A stretch of DNA of 64,000 bases from Polynucleobacter alcilacus (GCF_018881545.1 NZ_JACVQD010000001.1:1330039-1394038), one strand, 5' to 3'; shown: positions 43,616-53,503, numbered from the stretch's first letter. The notes: a model not told the origin generated them from the sequence alone. Numbers and translations: made by a program.

Positions 43616-43864
43616 ATGTTGCCAACCCCAGAACAAATTGAGGACTATATTCAGCAGGGAATTCAATGCACCCACGTGAAGGTGGATGGCGACGGCCAAC
43701 ATTTCTTTGCCACTATTGTGAGTCCTGAATTTGAAGGTAAGCGTTTGATACAACGTCATCAGCTAGTGTATGGCGCCATGGGCGACCGCATGAAGGCTGA
43801 GGTACATGCTTTATCCATTAAAGCATTTACACCGGAAGAGTTTGCGCAGAACTCAGTTTCATAA
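43616..43864 (+). CDS. ibaG: BolA-family protein IbaG
   Basis: This 82-residue protein has the BolA fold motifs CTHVKVDGDGQHFFATIVS and KRLIQRHQLVYGAMGDRM; the conserved His and class I-like loop are present. IbaG/BolA proteins bind iron-sulfur clusters with monothiol glutaredoxins. In E. coli ibaG also lies directly upstream of murA. A GGAG site precedes the ATG (AAAGGAGAAAAAG). Confidence 0.88.
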   Translation: MLPTPEQIEDYIQQGIQCTHVKVDGDGQHFFATIVSPEFEGKRLIQRHQLVYGAMGDRMKAEVHALSIKAFTPEEFAQNSVS

Positions 43865-43910
43865 CAACCGCATTTAACTCTCATTAAAAAGTATTTACTG
43901 GAATCGTTTC

Positions 43911-45185
43911 ATGGATAAATTACGAATGCTTGGTGGTACTCCTCTTAATGGTGAGGTAGTCATCGCGGGCGCTAAGAATGCTGCCTTACCAATTCTGTGT
44001 GCTTGTTTGCTAACAGATCAGCCAGTCGTGCTGCGTAATGTCCCGGATTTGCAGGATGTGCGGACCATGCTCAAGCTGTTGCAAGAGATTGGCGTGACGG
44101 TGAATTTTCCAGATCCCGCTGATCCTAGCCACTTAGTTCTGAGTGCTGCAGTCATCAAGAGTTCAGAGGCAACGTATGAGATGGTAAAAACCATGCGCGC
44201 TTCTATTTTGGTGCTGGGCCCGCTTTTATCCAGAATGCATAACGCCAGGGTCTCTTTACCAGGAGGTTGCGCCATCGGGGCTCGTCCTGTAGACCAGCAT
44301 ATCAAGGGCCTAAAGGCGATGGGGGCGAGTATCCACATTAAGAGTGGCTATATCGAAGCGGAGACAAATCCAACAACAGATCGCTTAAAGGGCGCATCGA
44401 TTTTGACGGACATGATTACGGTTACCGGCACTGAGAATTTGCTCATGGCGGCGACTCTAGCGTCTGGCACGACGATTTTGGAAAATGCAGCGCGCGAACC
44501 AGAAGTGGGTGATCTAGCTGAATTATTGGTAAAGATGGGTGCAAAGATTTCTGGAATTGGTAGCGATCGTCTCGTGATTGAAGGAATTGAAAAGTTGCAT
44601 GGTGCTGAGCATTCAGTAATTCCGGACCGTATTGAGGCTGGCACTTTCTTGTGTGCAGTTGCCGCTGCTGGTGGTGAGATCTTAGTAAAACATTGCCGCC
44701 CCGAAACTTTGGATGCAGTGATTGCGAAACTAAAAGAGGCTGGCTTGCAAATGGAAGTCGGTCCTGATTGGATCAAGGCTTCTATGCAAGGGCGTCCCAA
44801 GGCAGTGAGTTTCCGTACCTCTGAATACCCGGCATTCCCAACTGATATGCAGGCGCAATTAATGGCAGTAAATGCAGTTGCTGGTGGAAGCTCAACCATC
44901 ACGGAAACTATTTTTGAAAATCGCTTCATGCATGTACAAGAATTAAATCGCTTGGGTGCCGATATAGCAATTGAGGGAAATACGGCGATTGCACAGGGCG
45001 TTGAGAAGCTATCAGGCGCTGTAGTGATGGCAACCGATTTACGTGCTTCTGCGAGTTTGGTAATAGCAGGTTTAGCTGCTCAAGGGGAAACCCAGGTTGA
45101 TCGGATCTATCACCTTGATCGCGGATATGACCGTATGGAACAGAAATTAACGCTCTTAGGTGCAAAGATTGAGCGCATAAAGTAA
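43911..45185 (+). CDS. murA: UDP-N-acetylglucosamine 1-carboxyvinyltransferase
   Basis: This 424-residue enzyme transfers enolpyruvate to UDP-GlcNAc in the first committed step of peptidoglycan synthesis. The N-terminal [19 protein letters not shown] carries the conserved Lys-Asn pair. The fosfomycin-target cysteine is in [13 protein letters not shown]. The length (about 419-424) is normal. It is followed by the his genes, as in other betaproteobacteria. Confidence 0.95.
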   Translation: MDKLRMLGGTPLNGEVVIAGAKNAALPILCACLLTDQPVVLRNVPDLQDVRTMLKLLQEIGVTVNFPDPADPSHLVLSAAVIKSSEATYEMVKTMRASILVLGPLLSRMHNARVSLPGGCAIGARPVDQHIKGLKAMGASIHIKSGYIEAETNPTTDRLKGASILTDMITVTGTENLLMAATLASGTTILENAAREPEVGDLAELLVKMGAKISGIGSDRLVIEGIEKLHGAEHSVIPDRIEAGTFLCAVAAAGGEILVKHCRPETLDAVIAKLKEAGLQMEVGPDWIKASMQGRPKAVSFRTSEYPAFPTDMQAQLMAVNAVAGGSSTITETIFENRFMHVQELNRLGADIAIEGNTAIAQGVEKLSGAVVMATDLRASASLVIAGLAAQGETQVDRIYHLDRGYDRMEQKLTLLGAKIERIK

Positions 45186-45205
45186 GCCTGATGGATAATT
45201 AGTCC

Positions 45206-45832
45206 ATGAAACTGACTTTAGCCCTCTCCAAAGGGCGCATCTTCGAAGAGACGGCTGAGATCCTATCCAGGGTCGGTATCGTGCCGCTGGAAGATCCAGA
45301 AAAGTCACGCAAACTCATTATTGAGACCTCCAATCCGGATGTTCGTTTAATCATTGTTCGTGCTTCTGATGTACCAACTTACGTTCAATTTGGTGGTGCG
45401 GATTTCGGTGTAGCGGGCTTAGATATTTTGCTGGAAAAAGGTACAGATGGCTTATATGTTCCTTTTGACTTGAATATTGCCAAATGCAGAATGTCTGTTG
45501 CAGTACGCGAGGGCTTTGACTACGCCACTGCGGTGAAGCAAGGTTCGCGCCTTAAAGTGGCAACCAAGTATGTTAATTGCGCTCGCGAGCACTTTGCAAA
45601 TAAGGGCGTACATATCGATACGATTCAACTCTATGGTTCTATGGAGTTAGCGCCCTTGGTCGGTTTAGCTGATGCGATTGTGGATTTAGTGTCTACAGGA
45701 AATACCCTGCGCGCAAATGGCTTGGTAGAAGTGGAGCCAATAGCCGATATTAGTGCGCGCTTAATAGTCAATCAAGCATCTTACAAACGTAAGCGTGCCC
45801 AGCTGCAACCGATTTTTGACTTGCTGAAGTAA
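45206..45832 (+). CDS. hisG: ATP phosphoribosyltransferase, short form
   Basis: This 208-residue enzyme starts histidine synthesis by joining ATP and PRPP ([22 protein letters not shown] site [18 protein letters not shown]). It is the short form that lacks the C-terminal allosteric domain. In known systems such proteins need HisZ for activity and feedback control. No hisZ is present in this window. It begins the his cluster 20 bases after murA. Confidence 0.95.
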   Translation: MKLTLALSKGRIFEETAEILSRVGIVPLEDPEKSRKLIIETSNPDVRLIIVRASDVPTYVQFGGADFGVAGLDILLEKGTDGLYVPFDLNIAKCRMSVAVREGFDYATAVKQGSRLKVATKYVNCAREHFANKGVHIDTIQLYGSMELAPLVGLADAIVDLVSTGNTLRANGLVEVEPIADISARLIVNQASYKRKRAQLQPIFDLLK

Positions 45833-45862
45833 TTAACAGAAGCATTACTCCTCCTTACTCAA

Positions 45863-47188
45863 ATGCCTTCAGCACAAATCAACGTTAAGCGCCTCAATAG
45901 CCAAGAGGTAGGTTTCAAAGAAATCCTACTGGCTAGCCTTTCCTTGCCCATGGGTGATGATGAGGCGATTGATGCTACCGTAGTTCAGATCTTGGCAGCA
46001 GTTAAAGATAAAGGGGATACAGCGGTTTTAAGCTTTACCAAACAGTTCGATCGCCTCAATGTTGCCAGCGTTTCTGAATTAGAGATTCCTCGCAAAGATT
46101 TAGAGCAGGCTTATCAGTCTTTATCGATTGAACAAAAATCCGCTTTGGACATAGCCGCACACAGAGTGCGTGAGTACCATGAAAAACAAAAGCAGGAGGC
46201 AGGTTGCCACTCTTGGGAGTATGAAGAGGCTGATGGCACACGCTTAGGTCAAAAAGTCACTGCATTAGATCGTGTTGGAATTTATGTTCCGGGCGGTAAG
46301 GCAGCTTATCCCTCTTCAGTCTTGATGAATGCAATTCCAGCAAAAGTAGCTGGTGTAGCTGAAGTGATCATGGTGGTGCCAACACCGGATGGGGCTCGTA
46401 ATCCTTTGGTATTGGCTGCGGCTTATTTGGCTGGAGTAGATCGAGTCTTCACGATTGGTGGCGCTCAGGCTATTGGCGCCTTAGCTTATGGTACCCAAAC
46501 AATTCCCTCTGTAGATAAGATTGTGGGCCCAGGCAATGCGTATGTAGCTGCTGCAAAGCGCAGGGTATTTGGCACGGTAGGGATTGATATGATCGCCGGT
46601 CCCTCAGAAATTTTGGTCCTTTGTGACGGTTCTAGTAATCCGGATTGGATTGCAATGGACCTGTTTTCTCAAGCAGAACATGATGAGCAAGCCCAATCTA
46701 TTTTGCTCTGTCCAGATTCCGCCTTTATTGAGCAAGTTCAAGCAAGCATCAATCAATTACTTCCAGAAATGCCCAGAGCCAAGGTGATTGAAGCGTCTTT
46801 GACCAATCGTGCCCTGTTAATTCAGGTGCGGGATATGAATGAAGCCTGTGAGATAGCGAACGCTATTGCTGCAGAACACTTAGAGATTTGTGCAGCTGAT
46901 CCACGTAAATGGGCTGAACAGATCCGCCATGCGGGTGCAATCTTTATGGGCAACTACACCAGTGAAGCGCTTGGAGATTATTGCGCTGGTCCGAATCACG
47001 TCTTACCTACAGCACGTACGGCACGCTTCTCCTCGCCACTGGGAGTGTATGATTTTATTAAGCGCTCTAGCATGATTGAAGTGAGTGAAGCAGGCGCTCA
47101 AACTTTAGGTGCTGTAGCAAGCACGCTGGCCCATGGGGAAGGTTTGCAAGCCCACGCCCGTGCGGCTGAGATGCGCCTGAAAAAATAA
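45863..47188 (+). CDS. hisD: Histidinol dehydrogenase
   Basis: This 441-residue zinc enzyme oxidises histidinol to histidine in two steps. Motifs include [34 protein letters not shown] and the metal-binding region [11 protein letters not shown]. It is 30 bases after hisG and in the usual order. Its end faces the inverted hisC 26 bases away. Confidence 0.95.
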   Translation: MPSAQINVKRLNSQEVGFKEILLASLSLPMGDDEAIDATVVQILAAVKDKGDTAVLSFTKQFDRLNVASVSELEIPRKDLEQAYQSLSIEQKSALDIAAHRVREYHEKQKQEAGCHSWEYEEADGTRLGQKVTALDRVGIYVPGGKAAYPSSVLMNAIPAKVAGVAEVIMVVPTPDGARNPLVLAAAYLAGVDRVFTIGGAQAIGALAYGTQTIPSVDKIVGPGNAYVAAAKRRVFGTVGIDMIAGPSEILVLCDGSSNPDWIAMDLFSQAEHDEQAQSILLCPDSAFIEQVQASINQLLPEMPRAKVIEASLTNRALLIQVRDMNEACEIANAIAAEHLEICAADPRKWAEQIRHAGAIFMGNYTSEALGDYCAGPNHVLPTARTARFSSPLGVYDFIKRSSMIEVSEAGAQTLGAVASTLAHGEGLQAHARAAEMRLKK

Positions 47189-47214
47189 ATACAGAAATGA
47201 ATACAGAATTAAAA

Positions 47215-48282
47215 CTAAGTAAGGATTTCTTTTAAGGCGGCGACAAGTTCGCCGCTTTGTTCATCTGTGCCAATCGTAATGCGTAAGAAGTTTTCAATCC
47301 GAGGAGACTTGAAGTGACGCACGATAATGCCGCGATCTCGTAGAGCTTGATAAAGCTTTTCACCGCTGTGCTTGGGATGGCGCGTAAAAATAAAATTCGC
47401 GGTAGAAGGTAGTGTGTCGAATCCAAGCGCAGTCAATTCTGCGACTAACTTGGTTCGAGTGTGAATGACTTTCGCTGATGATTCTTCTAGATGTGCCTGA
47501 TCTTCAATCGCTGCAACCGCACCCGCTTGCGCAAGACGTCCCAGGGGGTAGGAGTTAAAGCTATTTTTTACCCGCTCTAATCCTTCGATGAGGGCTGGAT
47601 GACCAACAGCAAAGCCGACACGAAGACCGGCAAGTGCGCGTGATTTAGAGAGCGTATGAACTACTAGAAGATTTTCAGGACAAGTGGCACCCCGCAGAAG
47701 TGGAATACAAGACTCGGTTCCATAATCCACATAGGCTTCGTCAATCACGACTACCGAATCGGTATTTCGTGAAAGCAGTTTTTCAATTTCTGAGGGAGGG
47801 ACCGCCCTACCCGTTGGCGCATTGGGATTAGGAAAAATAATTCCACCATTGGGAACTTTGTAGTCTGAAACTTCAATTTCAAAGTGTTCGCCAAGGGGTA
47901 CGGTTTGATATTCGATCCCCAATAGCTTGCAATAGACAGGGTAAAAACTATACGTAATATCTGGAAAATGAACGGGTCTAGCTTGTTTTAATAAACCAGC
48001 GAAAACATGGGCCAATACCTCATCTGAACCATTTCCTAAGAAGACTTGATTGGGATTAAGGCCGTGTAATTTGGCTATCGCTTGTTTGAGGGCTTTGCCT
48101 TCGGGATCTGGGTAAAGGCGCAAATCCGCATTGTTTTGTTCCTGAATTGCAGCAAGCGCCTTAGGAGAGGGGCCATAAGGACTCTCGTTGGTATTAAGTT
48201 TGACGAGCCGCTGCATTTGCGGTTGTTCCCCTGGAACGTAAGGGGTTAGTGTTTGAACAACAGGGCTCCAAAAACGGCTCAT
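47215..48282 (-). CDS. hisC: Histidinol-phosphate aminotransferase
   Basis: This 355-residue class I aminotransferase makes histidinol phosphate from imidazole acetol phosphate. The motifs are [34 protein letters not shown] and the PLP lysine in [17 protein letters not shown]. The start is taken at MSRFWSPVV. The gene points against its neighbours hisD and hisB, although its position is the normal one, which implies a local inversion. No frameshift is seen. Confidence 0.94.
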   Translation of the reverse strand: MSRFWSPVVQTLTPYVPGEQPQMQRLVKLNTNESPYGPSPKALAAIQEQNNADLRLYPDPEGKALKQAIAKLHGLNPNQVFLGNGSDEVLAHVFAGLLKQARPVHFPDITYSFYPVYCKLLGIEYQTVPLGEHFEIEVSDYKVPNGGIIFPNPNAPTGRAVPPSEIEKLLSRNTDSVVVIDEAYVDYGTESCIPLLRGATCPENLLVVHTLSKSRALAGLRVGFAVGHPALIEGLERVKNSFNSYPLGRLAQAGAVAAIEDQAHLEESSAKVIHTRTKLVAELTALGFDTLPSTANFIFTRHPKHSGEKLYQALRDRGIIVRHFKSPRIENFLRITIGTDEQSGELVAALKEILT

Positions 48283-48330
48283 GAGGGTTCTCAGGTCAAA
48301 AATCAAAAAGAAAGTGCATCAATATCGGTA

Positions 48331-48358
48331 TTTATATTGCTTCTAGGAATGATATTAT
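48331..48358 (+). promoter_or_regulatory. Possible promoter for hisB
   Basis: TTTATA at 48331-48336 and TATTAT at 48353-48358, with a 16-base spacer, give a weak sigma-70-like pair. It lies in the divergent, AT-rich hisC-hisB gap. Because hisC is inverted, hisB needs a promoter in this gap. The same bases could also serve hisC on the other strand. Confidence 0.3.
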
Positions 48359-48398
48359 GAGGCTTCAATCAACACTTCGCCTCGCGGCGCAATGAAGC

Positions 48399-48986
48399 AT
48401 GCGGCAAGCCGACGTTACCCGAGATACTTCGGAAACCAAAATTCAGATTTCTATCAATTTAGATGGAAGCGGTAAGGCTGAGCTAGCCTCTGGAGTGCCT
48501 TTTCTCGATCACATGCTTGATCAGATTGCCCGTCACGGCATGATTGATCTGAAGGTGGTCGCAAAAGGCGATACCCATATTGATGATCACCACACCGTTG
48601 AGGATGTGGGCATTACTTTGGGTCAGGCATTTGCTAAAGCGGTGGGCGATAAGGCGGGGATCACCCGTTATGGCCACTCTTATGTTCCTTTGGATGAAAC
48701 CCTATCCCGCGTAGTGATTGATTTTTCTGGTCGCCCTGGCCTGGAATTCAATGTTCCATTTACTCGTGCTCGGGTAGGGGATTTTGATGTTGACTTGAGT
48801 ATTGAGTTCTTCCGTGGTTTTGTAAATCATGCAGGAGTAACGCTGCATATTGATAATCTGCGTGGTATCAATGCGCACCATCAGATTGAAACCGTGTTCA
48901 AGGCTTTTGGCCGCGCTTTACGCATGGCTCTGACCATTGATCCACGAGCATCTGGCACAGTCCCTTCAACTAAAGGCAGTCTCTAA
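48399..48986 (+). CDS. hisB: Imidazoleglycerol-phosphate dehydratase
   Basis: This 195-residue monofunctional dehydratase has two HHxxE metal motifs ([11 protein letters not shown] and [15 protein letters not shown]), a Mn-dependent active site. It is not fused to the phosphatase domain found in E. coli HisB. The start is the ATG in the AGC ATG CGG context. It is the first gene of the second his transcription segment. Confidence 0.95.
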   Translation: MRQADVTRDTSETKIQISINLDGSGKAELASGVPFLDHMLDQIARHGMIDLKVVAKGDTHIDDHHTVEDVGITLGQAFAKAVGDKAGITRYGHSYVPLDETLSRVVIDFSGRPGLEFNVPFTRARVGDFDVDLSIEFFRGFVNHAGVTLHIDNLRGINAHHQIETVFKAFGRALRMALTIDPRASGTVPSTKGSL

Positions 48987-49035
48987 CTAGACATTCCATA
49001 GTTGCTTAGAAGACAACGGCGAAAGACAGACTAAA

Positions 49036-49698
49036 TTGGCGCAAACCATTGCGATCGTTGATTATGGAATGGGCAACCTTCGCTCCGTATATCAAGCGTT
49101 TCATCATGTTGCGCCCGATGACAATGTGTTGATTGCGCATACACCAGAAGAAATTTATTCTGCAGATCGCGTGGTATTGCCTGGTCAAGGCGCCATGCCA
49201 GACTGCATGAAGCATCTACAAGAGTCTGGGCTTTTAGAAGCTCTACTAGAAGCCTCCAAAAATAAACCCCTACTCGGAGTATGTGTAGGTGAGCAAATGT
49301 TATTTGATCAAAGTGCGGAAGTGCGTGCAAATGGAAATAATCAATGGACTCCCTGTTTGGGTGTGATTCCGGGTGAGGTGTGCCGTTTTGATCTGGCAGG
49401 CAAGAAGCAGGCAGATGGATCGGTCTATAAAGTGCCCCATATGGGATGGAATCAAGTGCGGCAAGATCGTCAGCACCCACTTTGGGAGGGCATTCCGGAC
49501 CTAACCAGCTTTTATTTTGTACATAGCTACTATGTTGTACCGCAGCGCATAGAAGATATAGCTGGTTCGACGGAGTATGGAGATTGGTTTACTTCTGCGG
49601 TGGCGCGAGATAATATTTTTGCGACACAATTTCATCCAGAAAAAAGTGCAGAATACGGATTACGGCTTTATCAAAATTTTGTTTCTTGGCAACCTTAA
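49036..49698 (+). CDS. hisH: Imidazole glycerol phosphate synthase, glutamine amidotransferase subunit
   Basis: This 220-residue glutaminase has the active-site cysteine in [12 protein letters not shown] and the catalytic His/Glu in [10 protein letters not shown]. It supplies ammonia to HisF. A TTG start codon is used to match the family N-terminus ([17 protein letters not shown]). It lies 49 bases after hisB and 17 before hisA. Confidence 0.94.
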   Translation: MAQTIAIVDYGMGNLRSVYQAFHHVAPDDNVLIAHTPEEIYSADRVVLPGQGAMPDCMKHLQESGLLEALLEASKNKPLLGVCVGEQMLFDQSAEVRANGNNQWTPCLGVIPGEVCRFDLAGKKQADGSVYKVPHMGWNQVRQDRQHPLWEGIPDLTSFYFVHSYYVVPQRIEDIAGSTEYGDWFTSAVARDNIFATQFHPEKSAEYGLRLYQNFVSWQP

Positions 49699-49715
49699 TA
49701 CTTTAACCTTTAGTT

Positions 49716-50477
49716 ATGCTGCTGATTCCTGCAATTGACCTGAAAGATGGCCACTGTGTTCGACTCGAACAAGGTGATATGGATAAGGCCACGGTTTTCT
49801 CTGAAGACCCCGGTGCCATGGCGGCGCATTGGATTAGCAAAGGGGCCCGTCGCTTGCACTTGGTCGACCTCAATGGGGCATTTGCAGGCAAGCTTAAAAA
49901 TGAATCAGCCATTAAATCGATTCTCAAAGCTGTGGGAGATGAAATCCCGGTTCAATTGGGTGGCGGGATTCGTGATCTAGAAACGATTGAGCGTTTATTA
50001 GATGATGGTATCAGCACCGTCATTATTGGAACTGCTGCTGTGAAAAACCCTGGTTTCGTACAAGATGCTTGTACAGCTTTTCCTGGTCATGTCATGGTTG
50101 GTCTAGATGCCCGCGATGGCAAAGTAGCAACGGACGGCTGGAGCAAGATTACCGGCCATGAAGTGCTTGATTTAGCCAAGAAGTTTGAAGATTGGGGCGT
50201 AGAAGCCATTATCTATACTGATATTGGTCGCGATGGCATGCTGAAGGGTGTGAATATTGAAGCAACTATTAAGTTGGCGCAGGCTATCCGTATTCCCGTT
50301 ATCGCCAGTGGCGGCCTCTCGAACAATCAAGATATTGAAGCGCTCTGTAAGGCTGAAGAAGAAGGCGTGATGGGTGTGATTGCTGGGCGCTCTATTTATG
50401 CTGGCGATCTGGATTTAGCTGCCGCTCAAAAATATGCTGACGAATTAACGCTTAAATACGCAAAGAAAATGATCTAG
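49716..50477 (+). CDS. hisA: ProFAR isomerase
   Basis: This 253-residue (beta-alpha)8 barrel opens the ProFAR ring in histidine synthesis. The catalytic aspartates are in IPAIDLKDG and YTDIGRDG. Its stop overlaps the hisF start by one base (TAGTG). The substrate is shared with HisF downstream. Confidence 0.95.
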   Translation: MLLIPAIDLKDGHCVRLEQGDMDKATVFSEDPGAMAAHWISKGARRLHLVDLNGAFAGKLKNESAIKSILKAVGDEIPVQLGGGIRDLETIERLLDDGISTVIIGTAAVKNPGFVQDACTAFPGHVMVGLDARDGKVATDGWSKITGHEVLDLAKKFEDWGVEAIIYTDIGRDGMLKGVNIEATIKLAQAIRIPVIASGGLSNNQDIEALCKAEEEGVMGVIAGRSIYAGDLDLAAAQKYADELTLKYAKKMI

Positions 50478-51235
50478 TGTTAACCAAGAGAATTATTCCT
50501 TGTCTCGATGTTACTGCAGGGCGCGTTGTTAAGGGTGTGAACTTTGTTGGACTACGCGATGCAGGCGATCCTGTTGAGATTGCTAAACGTTACGATACGC
50601 AAGGCGCCGACGAACTCACTTTTTTAGACATCACTGCCACCTCTGATGAGCGCGACCTCATTTTGCACATCATTGAGGATGTGGCATCTCAGGTCTTTAT
50701 CCCGCTCACTGTTGGTGGTGGCGTGCGCGCTGTTGCTGATGTGCGTCGCTTGTTAAATGCTGGTGCAGATAAAGTGAGTATGAATTCTTCCGCAGTGGCT
50801 AATCCAGATTTAGTATCTGATGCTGCCGCCTATTACGGCTCTCAATGTATTGTGGTCGCCATTGACGCTAAGCAAACAGCTGCAGGTAATTGGGAAGTAT
50901 TTACCCATGGTGGCAGAACAGCTACTGGGATTGATGTGGTGGCATGGGCTAGTGAAGTCGCAAAACGTGGCGCAGGTGAGATTCTATTGACGAGTATGAA
51001 TCGAGATGGCAGTAAAGATGGTTTCGATTTGGCGTTAACGGCGGCAGTCAGCGATGCCGTTTCTATTCCGGTGATTGCTTCGGGTGGCGTCGGTAATTTG
51101 CAGCATTTGGTTGATGGCATTACCAAAGGTCATGCTGATGCAGTCTTGGCCGCCAGTATTTTTCACTATGGTGAATACACTGTGCAGCAAGCAAAAGAAT
51201 ATATGGCGTCCCAGGGGATTCCCGTAAGACTGTAG
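50477..51235 (+). CDS. hisF: Imidazole glycerol phosphate synthase, cyclase subunit
   Basis: This 252-residue (beta-alpha)8 barrel uses a GTG start and has the catalytic Asp in [15 protein letters not shown] and the second Asp in [10 protein letters not shown]. It forms the tunnelled complex with HisH. It ends eight bases before the end of the antisense hicB gene, which is the left edge of the first inserted TA module. Confidence 0.95.
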   Translation: MLTKRIIPCLDVTAGRVVKGVNFVGLRDAGDPVEIAKRYDTQGADELTFLDITATSDERDLILHIIEDVASQVFIPLTVGGGVRAVADVRRLLNAGADKVSMNSSAVANPDLVSDAAAYYGSQCIVVAIDAKQTAAGNWEVFTHGGRTATGIDVVAWASEVAKRGAGEILLTSMNRDGSKDGFDLALTAAVSDAVSIPVIASGGVGNLQHLVDGITKGHADAVLAASIFHYGEYTVQQAKEYMASQGIPVRL

Positions 51236-51243
51236 CCAGTCTT

Positions 51244-51636
51244 TTATGCGCTAATCGTCAGATGCGCGATGAAAGCAGAACGATTTTCACCAGCTGACTT
51301 GGCTTTTGCATCCAATCTTGCTAGTACTCTTTTCGGCAAGGAAATATTGACTCTTTCGATATCGTCCGACAGCAAGGCTGGGTCAATCTCAGCAATTGCC
51401 CAAATGTATCCTTTGAAGCCTCCCTCTTTTTGCAGATCAGTAATAGAGCTGGCTTTAGGTATGTCTTTACCTGCATCTAATGCTGCTTCAATCCAAAGCT
51501 CGATTGCTTCTTTGGCATTCTCAATGGCTTCATCAATTCCGCTATCCGCTGCCGAGAAGCATCCCGGTAAATCAGGGACGATTACACCCCATGCCAGCTT
51601 ATCGCCACCCGGTTCAATTGCAATTGGATATTTCAT
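51244..51636 (-). CDS. hicB: HicB-type antitoxin
   Basis: This 130-residue protein has the HicB fold: an N-terminal partial RNase H-like domain (MKYPIAIEPGG and GVIVPDLPGCFSAADS) and a C-terminal ribbon-helix-helix-like segment (ERVNISLPKRVLARLDAKA). It neutralises the HicA toxin and represses its own promoter. The start is the ATG five bases after GAGGAG. It lies nine bases downstream of hicA. Confidence 0.9.
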   Translation of the reverse strand: MKYPIAIEPGGDKLAWGVIVPDLPGCFSAADSGIDEAIENAKEAIELWIEAALDAGKDIPKASSITDLQKEGGFKGYIWAIAEIDPALLSDDIERVNISLPKRVLARLDAKAKSAGENRSAFIAHLTISA

Positions 51637-51646
51637 CATGACTCCT

Positions 51647-51829
51647 CTATTGAATTCCTGCTTGTTTGAGTAGCTTTTGAACCAATCCAATTCCCAGATC
51701 CTTTTTGGGGTGGGGAACGGTTATATGGCCAGATCTAGAGGGGTGATTAAAAACATGATGTGAGCCTTTTATGCCACGCAATACCCACCCATCTTTTTCT
51801 AATACTTTGATCAGTTCTTTGCTATTCAT
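51647..51829 (-). CDS. hicA: HicA-type mRNA interferase toxin
   Basis: This 60-residue toxin has the double-stranded-RNA-binding-like HicA fold. The catalytic His24 lies in GIKGSHHVFNHP. HicA cleaves mRNAs and tmRNA, causing reversible growth arrest. The ATG at 51829 is used; a longer frame with 18 extra residues (from 51883) is unsupported. It has no clear ribosome-binding site, so it may be weakly translated relative to hicB, which has one. Confidence 0.9.
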   Translation of the reverse strand: MNSKELIKVLEKDGWVLRGIKGSHHVFNHPSRSGHITVPHPKKDLGIGLVQKLLKQAGIQ

Positions 51830-51844
51830 TACCAAATTATAAAT

Positions 51845-51882
51845 ACCATACACATCATACACACAAAATAGGGCTGTGTCCA
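51845..51882 (-). promoter_or_regulatory. hicAB promoter with direct-repeat operator
   Basis: On the minus strand TGGACA (51882-51877) and TATGAT (51859-51854) are separated by 17 bases and each match sigma-70 consensus at five of six positions. Two tandem 9-base repeats, GTGTATGAT and GTGTATGGT (51862-51854 and 51853-51845), overlap the -10 and start region. They are a likely HicB-binding site, by analogy with autoregulation in this family. Confidence 0.65.
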
Positions 51883-51963
51883 TGACACGAGACAGGGTAT
51901 TGCAGAAGGTCGAGCCGAGTGCTTATTTGCTTATGGCTACGTAATTCTGTCAAAATTGGGGCA

Positions 51964-52353
51964 ATGTCTGATTCAAATACAAAAACCCAAAATATAGCTT
52001 TTTTAGAGTCTGTTGCCTGGAATGAGCGGGGCCTGGTACCAGTGATTGCACAAGAGGTTGGCAGCAACGACGTCTTGATGATGGCCTGGATGAATCGCGA
52101 GGCTCTTTTGGAAACCATACGTTTGGGTGAGGCAGTCTACTGGACGCGCTCACGCCAAAAGCTGTGGCATAAAGGCGAAGAATCTGGGCATACTCAAAAG
52201 GTCAAAGAAATTCGCTTGGATTGCGATGGCGATACCATTTTGTTGCTGGTTGAGCAAAAAGATGGCATTGCTTGTCACACTGGCGAGCATAGTTGCTTCT
52301 TTCTGCAATGGGATTCAGTAAGCTCAAGTTGGCTCAAGATCAGCAAAACCTGA
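51964..52353 (+). CDS. hisI: Phosphoribosyl-AMP cyclohydrolase
   Basis: This 129-residue enzyme opens the adenine ring of PRAMP. Zinc and metal ligands lie in [13 protein letters not shown] and [13 protein letters not shown]. It is separate from hisE, unlike the fused E. coli enzyme. The start is the ATG after TTGGGGCA. It lies between two TA modules. Read-through from hisF crosses the antisense hicAB, so it may depend on a local promoter. Confidence 0.94.
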   Translation: MSDSNTKTQNIAFLESVAWNERGLVPVIAQEVGSNDVLMMAWMNREALLETIRLGEAVYWTRSRQKLWHKGEESGHTQKVKEIRLDCDGDTILLLVEQKDGIACHTGEHSCFFLQWDSVSSSWLKISKT

Positions 52354-52367
52354 CTCAAGTAATTATT

Positions 52368-52427
52368 TTGAGGCTTTATTTTTACTTTGTTATGATTTAG
52401 AATGATATATACTTTGATATATATCAT
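52368..52427 (+). promoter_or_regulatory. vapBC promoter and palindromic operator
   Basis: TTGAGG at 52368-52373 and TATGAT at 52391-52396 have a 17-base spacer, a good sigma-70 promoter. Just downstream, ATGATATATA (52402-52411) and TATATATCAT (52418-52427) form a perfect 10-bp inverted repeat. It covers the expected transcription start and is a probable VapB/VapBC operator. The pattern fits classical autoregulation. Confidence 0.75.
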
Positions 52428-52436
52428 GGAGTCAAG

Positions 52437-52700
52437 ATGATGAGCCAAACAGCAAAAGTGTTTATGAACGGGCGTAGTCAAGCAATTCGCCTACCAGCCG
52501 CATTCCGTTTTGAAGAAAAAGAGGTGTTCATTCGCCGTGATGTGAATACAGGGGATTTAATTTTGTCTAGAAAGCCTGAAAATTGGGATGGTTTTTTCTC
52601 GGCACTACAGGGTGCCGACGTTCCAGCAGATTTTTTGAGTCCCGAGGAGCGAAATCAAGGACTCCAAAACCGAGACCCTTTTGACGGGGTCAATGAGTAA
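52437..52700 (+). CDS. vapB: VapB-type antitoxin
   Basis: This 87-residue protein has an N-terminal AbrB/SpoVT-like DNA-binding strand ([20 protein letters not shown]). A C-terminal toxin-binding arm contains [10 protein letters not shown]. It represses the promoter upstream and neutralises VapC. Two tandem ATGs (52437 and 52440) are possible, with GGAG at 52428-52431. Its stop overlaps the vapC start (TAATG). Confidence 0.9.
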   Translation: MMSQTAKVFMNGRSQAIRLPAAFRFEEKEVFIRRDVNTGDLILSRKPENWDGFFSALQGADVPADFLSPEERNQGLQNRDPFDGVNE

Positions 52701-53095
52701 TGAGATATATGCTGGATACCAATACAGTTAGCAGTCTCCTCAAGGAAAATCCACTTGTAAGTAAGAGAATAGCAAGCCTGCCAATGGATAGACTATGCTT
52801 ATCGGTAATCTCTGAAGGAGAGCTTCTATATGGCTTGGCTAAAAAGCCGAATGCCAAGAAACTTCATAAAGTAGTACAAGAGTTTTTGAGGCGAGTAGAT
52901 GTACTGGTGTGGAATAGCGATGTGGCTATGCATTATGGGTTTTTAAGGGCGGAGCTAGAGGGCGCTGGTAATAAGCTAGGGCCTCTGGATATGCAAATTG
53001 CAGCACATGCCTCGCAGCTTGGAGCAGTGCTCGTAACAAATGATCAAGCCTTTAAAAGAGTGCGGAAATTAAAAGTAGAGGACTGGACGATATAG
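52700..53095 (+). CDS. vapC: VapC-type PIN-domain RNase toxin
   Basis: This 131-residue PIN-domain protein has the acidic active-site residues Asp6 (MLDTN), Glu41 (ISEGELL), Asp97 (GPLDMQIA) and Asp115 (LVTND). VapC toxins cleave specific RNAs, commonly initiator tRNA. All four residues are present, so it looks catalytically intact. It is followed by hisE 18 bases later, so hisE may be transcribed from the vapBC promoter. Confidence 0.92.
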   Translation: MRYMLDTNTVSSLLKENPLVSKRIASLPMDRLCLSVISEGELLYGLAKKPNAKKLHKVVQEFLRRVDVLVWNSDVAMHYGFLRAELEGAGNKLGPLDMQIAAHASQLGAVLVTNDQAFKRVRKLKVEDWTI

Positions 53096-53113
53096 TCCCA
53101 TTAAAGCGTATCC

Positions 53114-53503
53114 ATGGACAACATTAAAAATTTAGACTCTGCATTTGCCCATTTAGCTGATGTGGTGGATCAACGCCGCGATGCATTTAAGGCAGGCCAA
53201 GCTGACCCTAAAACTTCTTATACTGCATTGCTCTTTTCTAAGGGCGATGATGCAATTTTGAAAAAGATAGGTGAAGAGGCGACTGAAACAGTGATGGCGG
53301 CAAAGGATGTACGCACTGCCAACTTGGCCGTTGAGCAACAAAAGCTGCTTGTGGGTGAGATGGCAGATCTTTGGTTTCATTGCTTAATAGCGCTATCCCA
53401 ATTCAACCTGCGTCCAGAGGATGTGATTGAAGAATTAGATCGTCGTCTGGGAACCTCGGGTATCGAAGAGAAGGCAGCCAGAAAAGCATCTGGCAAGGAG
53501 TGA
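53114..53503 (+). CDS. hisE: Phosphoribosyl-ATP pyrophosphatase
   Basis: This 129-residue alpha-helical MazG-like enzyme hydrolyses PR-ATP to PR-AMP. It has the motifs [12 protein letters not shown] and [13 protein letters not shown]. It is a stand-alone version of the HisIE domain. It follows vapC and overlaps the GTG codon of the HIT gene region. Its stop (53501-53503) precedes the HIT ATG by two bases. Confidence 0.93.
   Translation: MDNIKNLDSAFAHLADVVDQRRDAFKAGQADPKTSYTALLFSKGDDAILKKIGEEATETVMAAKDVRTANLAVEQQKLLVGEMADLWFHCLIALSQFNLRPEDVIEELDRRLGTSGIEEKAARKASGKE

Noticed and set aside
44348..44929. Open frame of 193 residues antisense to murA
   Set aside because: It is a shadow of murA in the opposite frame, with no recognisable domain.
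47215..48282. hisC as a pseudogene
   Set aside because: The frame is intact with all catalytic motifs; only its orientation is unusual.
51647..51883. Longer start for hicA at 51883
   Set aside because: The extra 18 residues overlap the predicted promoter and repeats, and the family starts at MNSKELIKVLEK.
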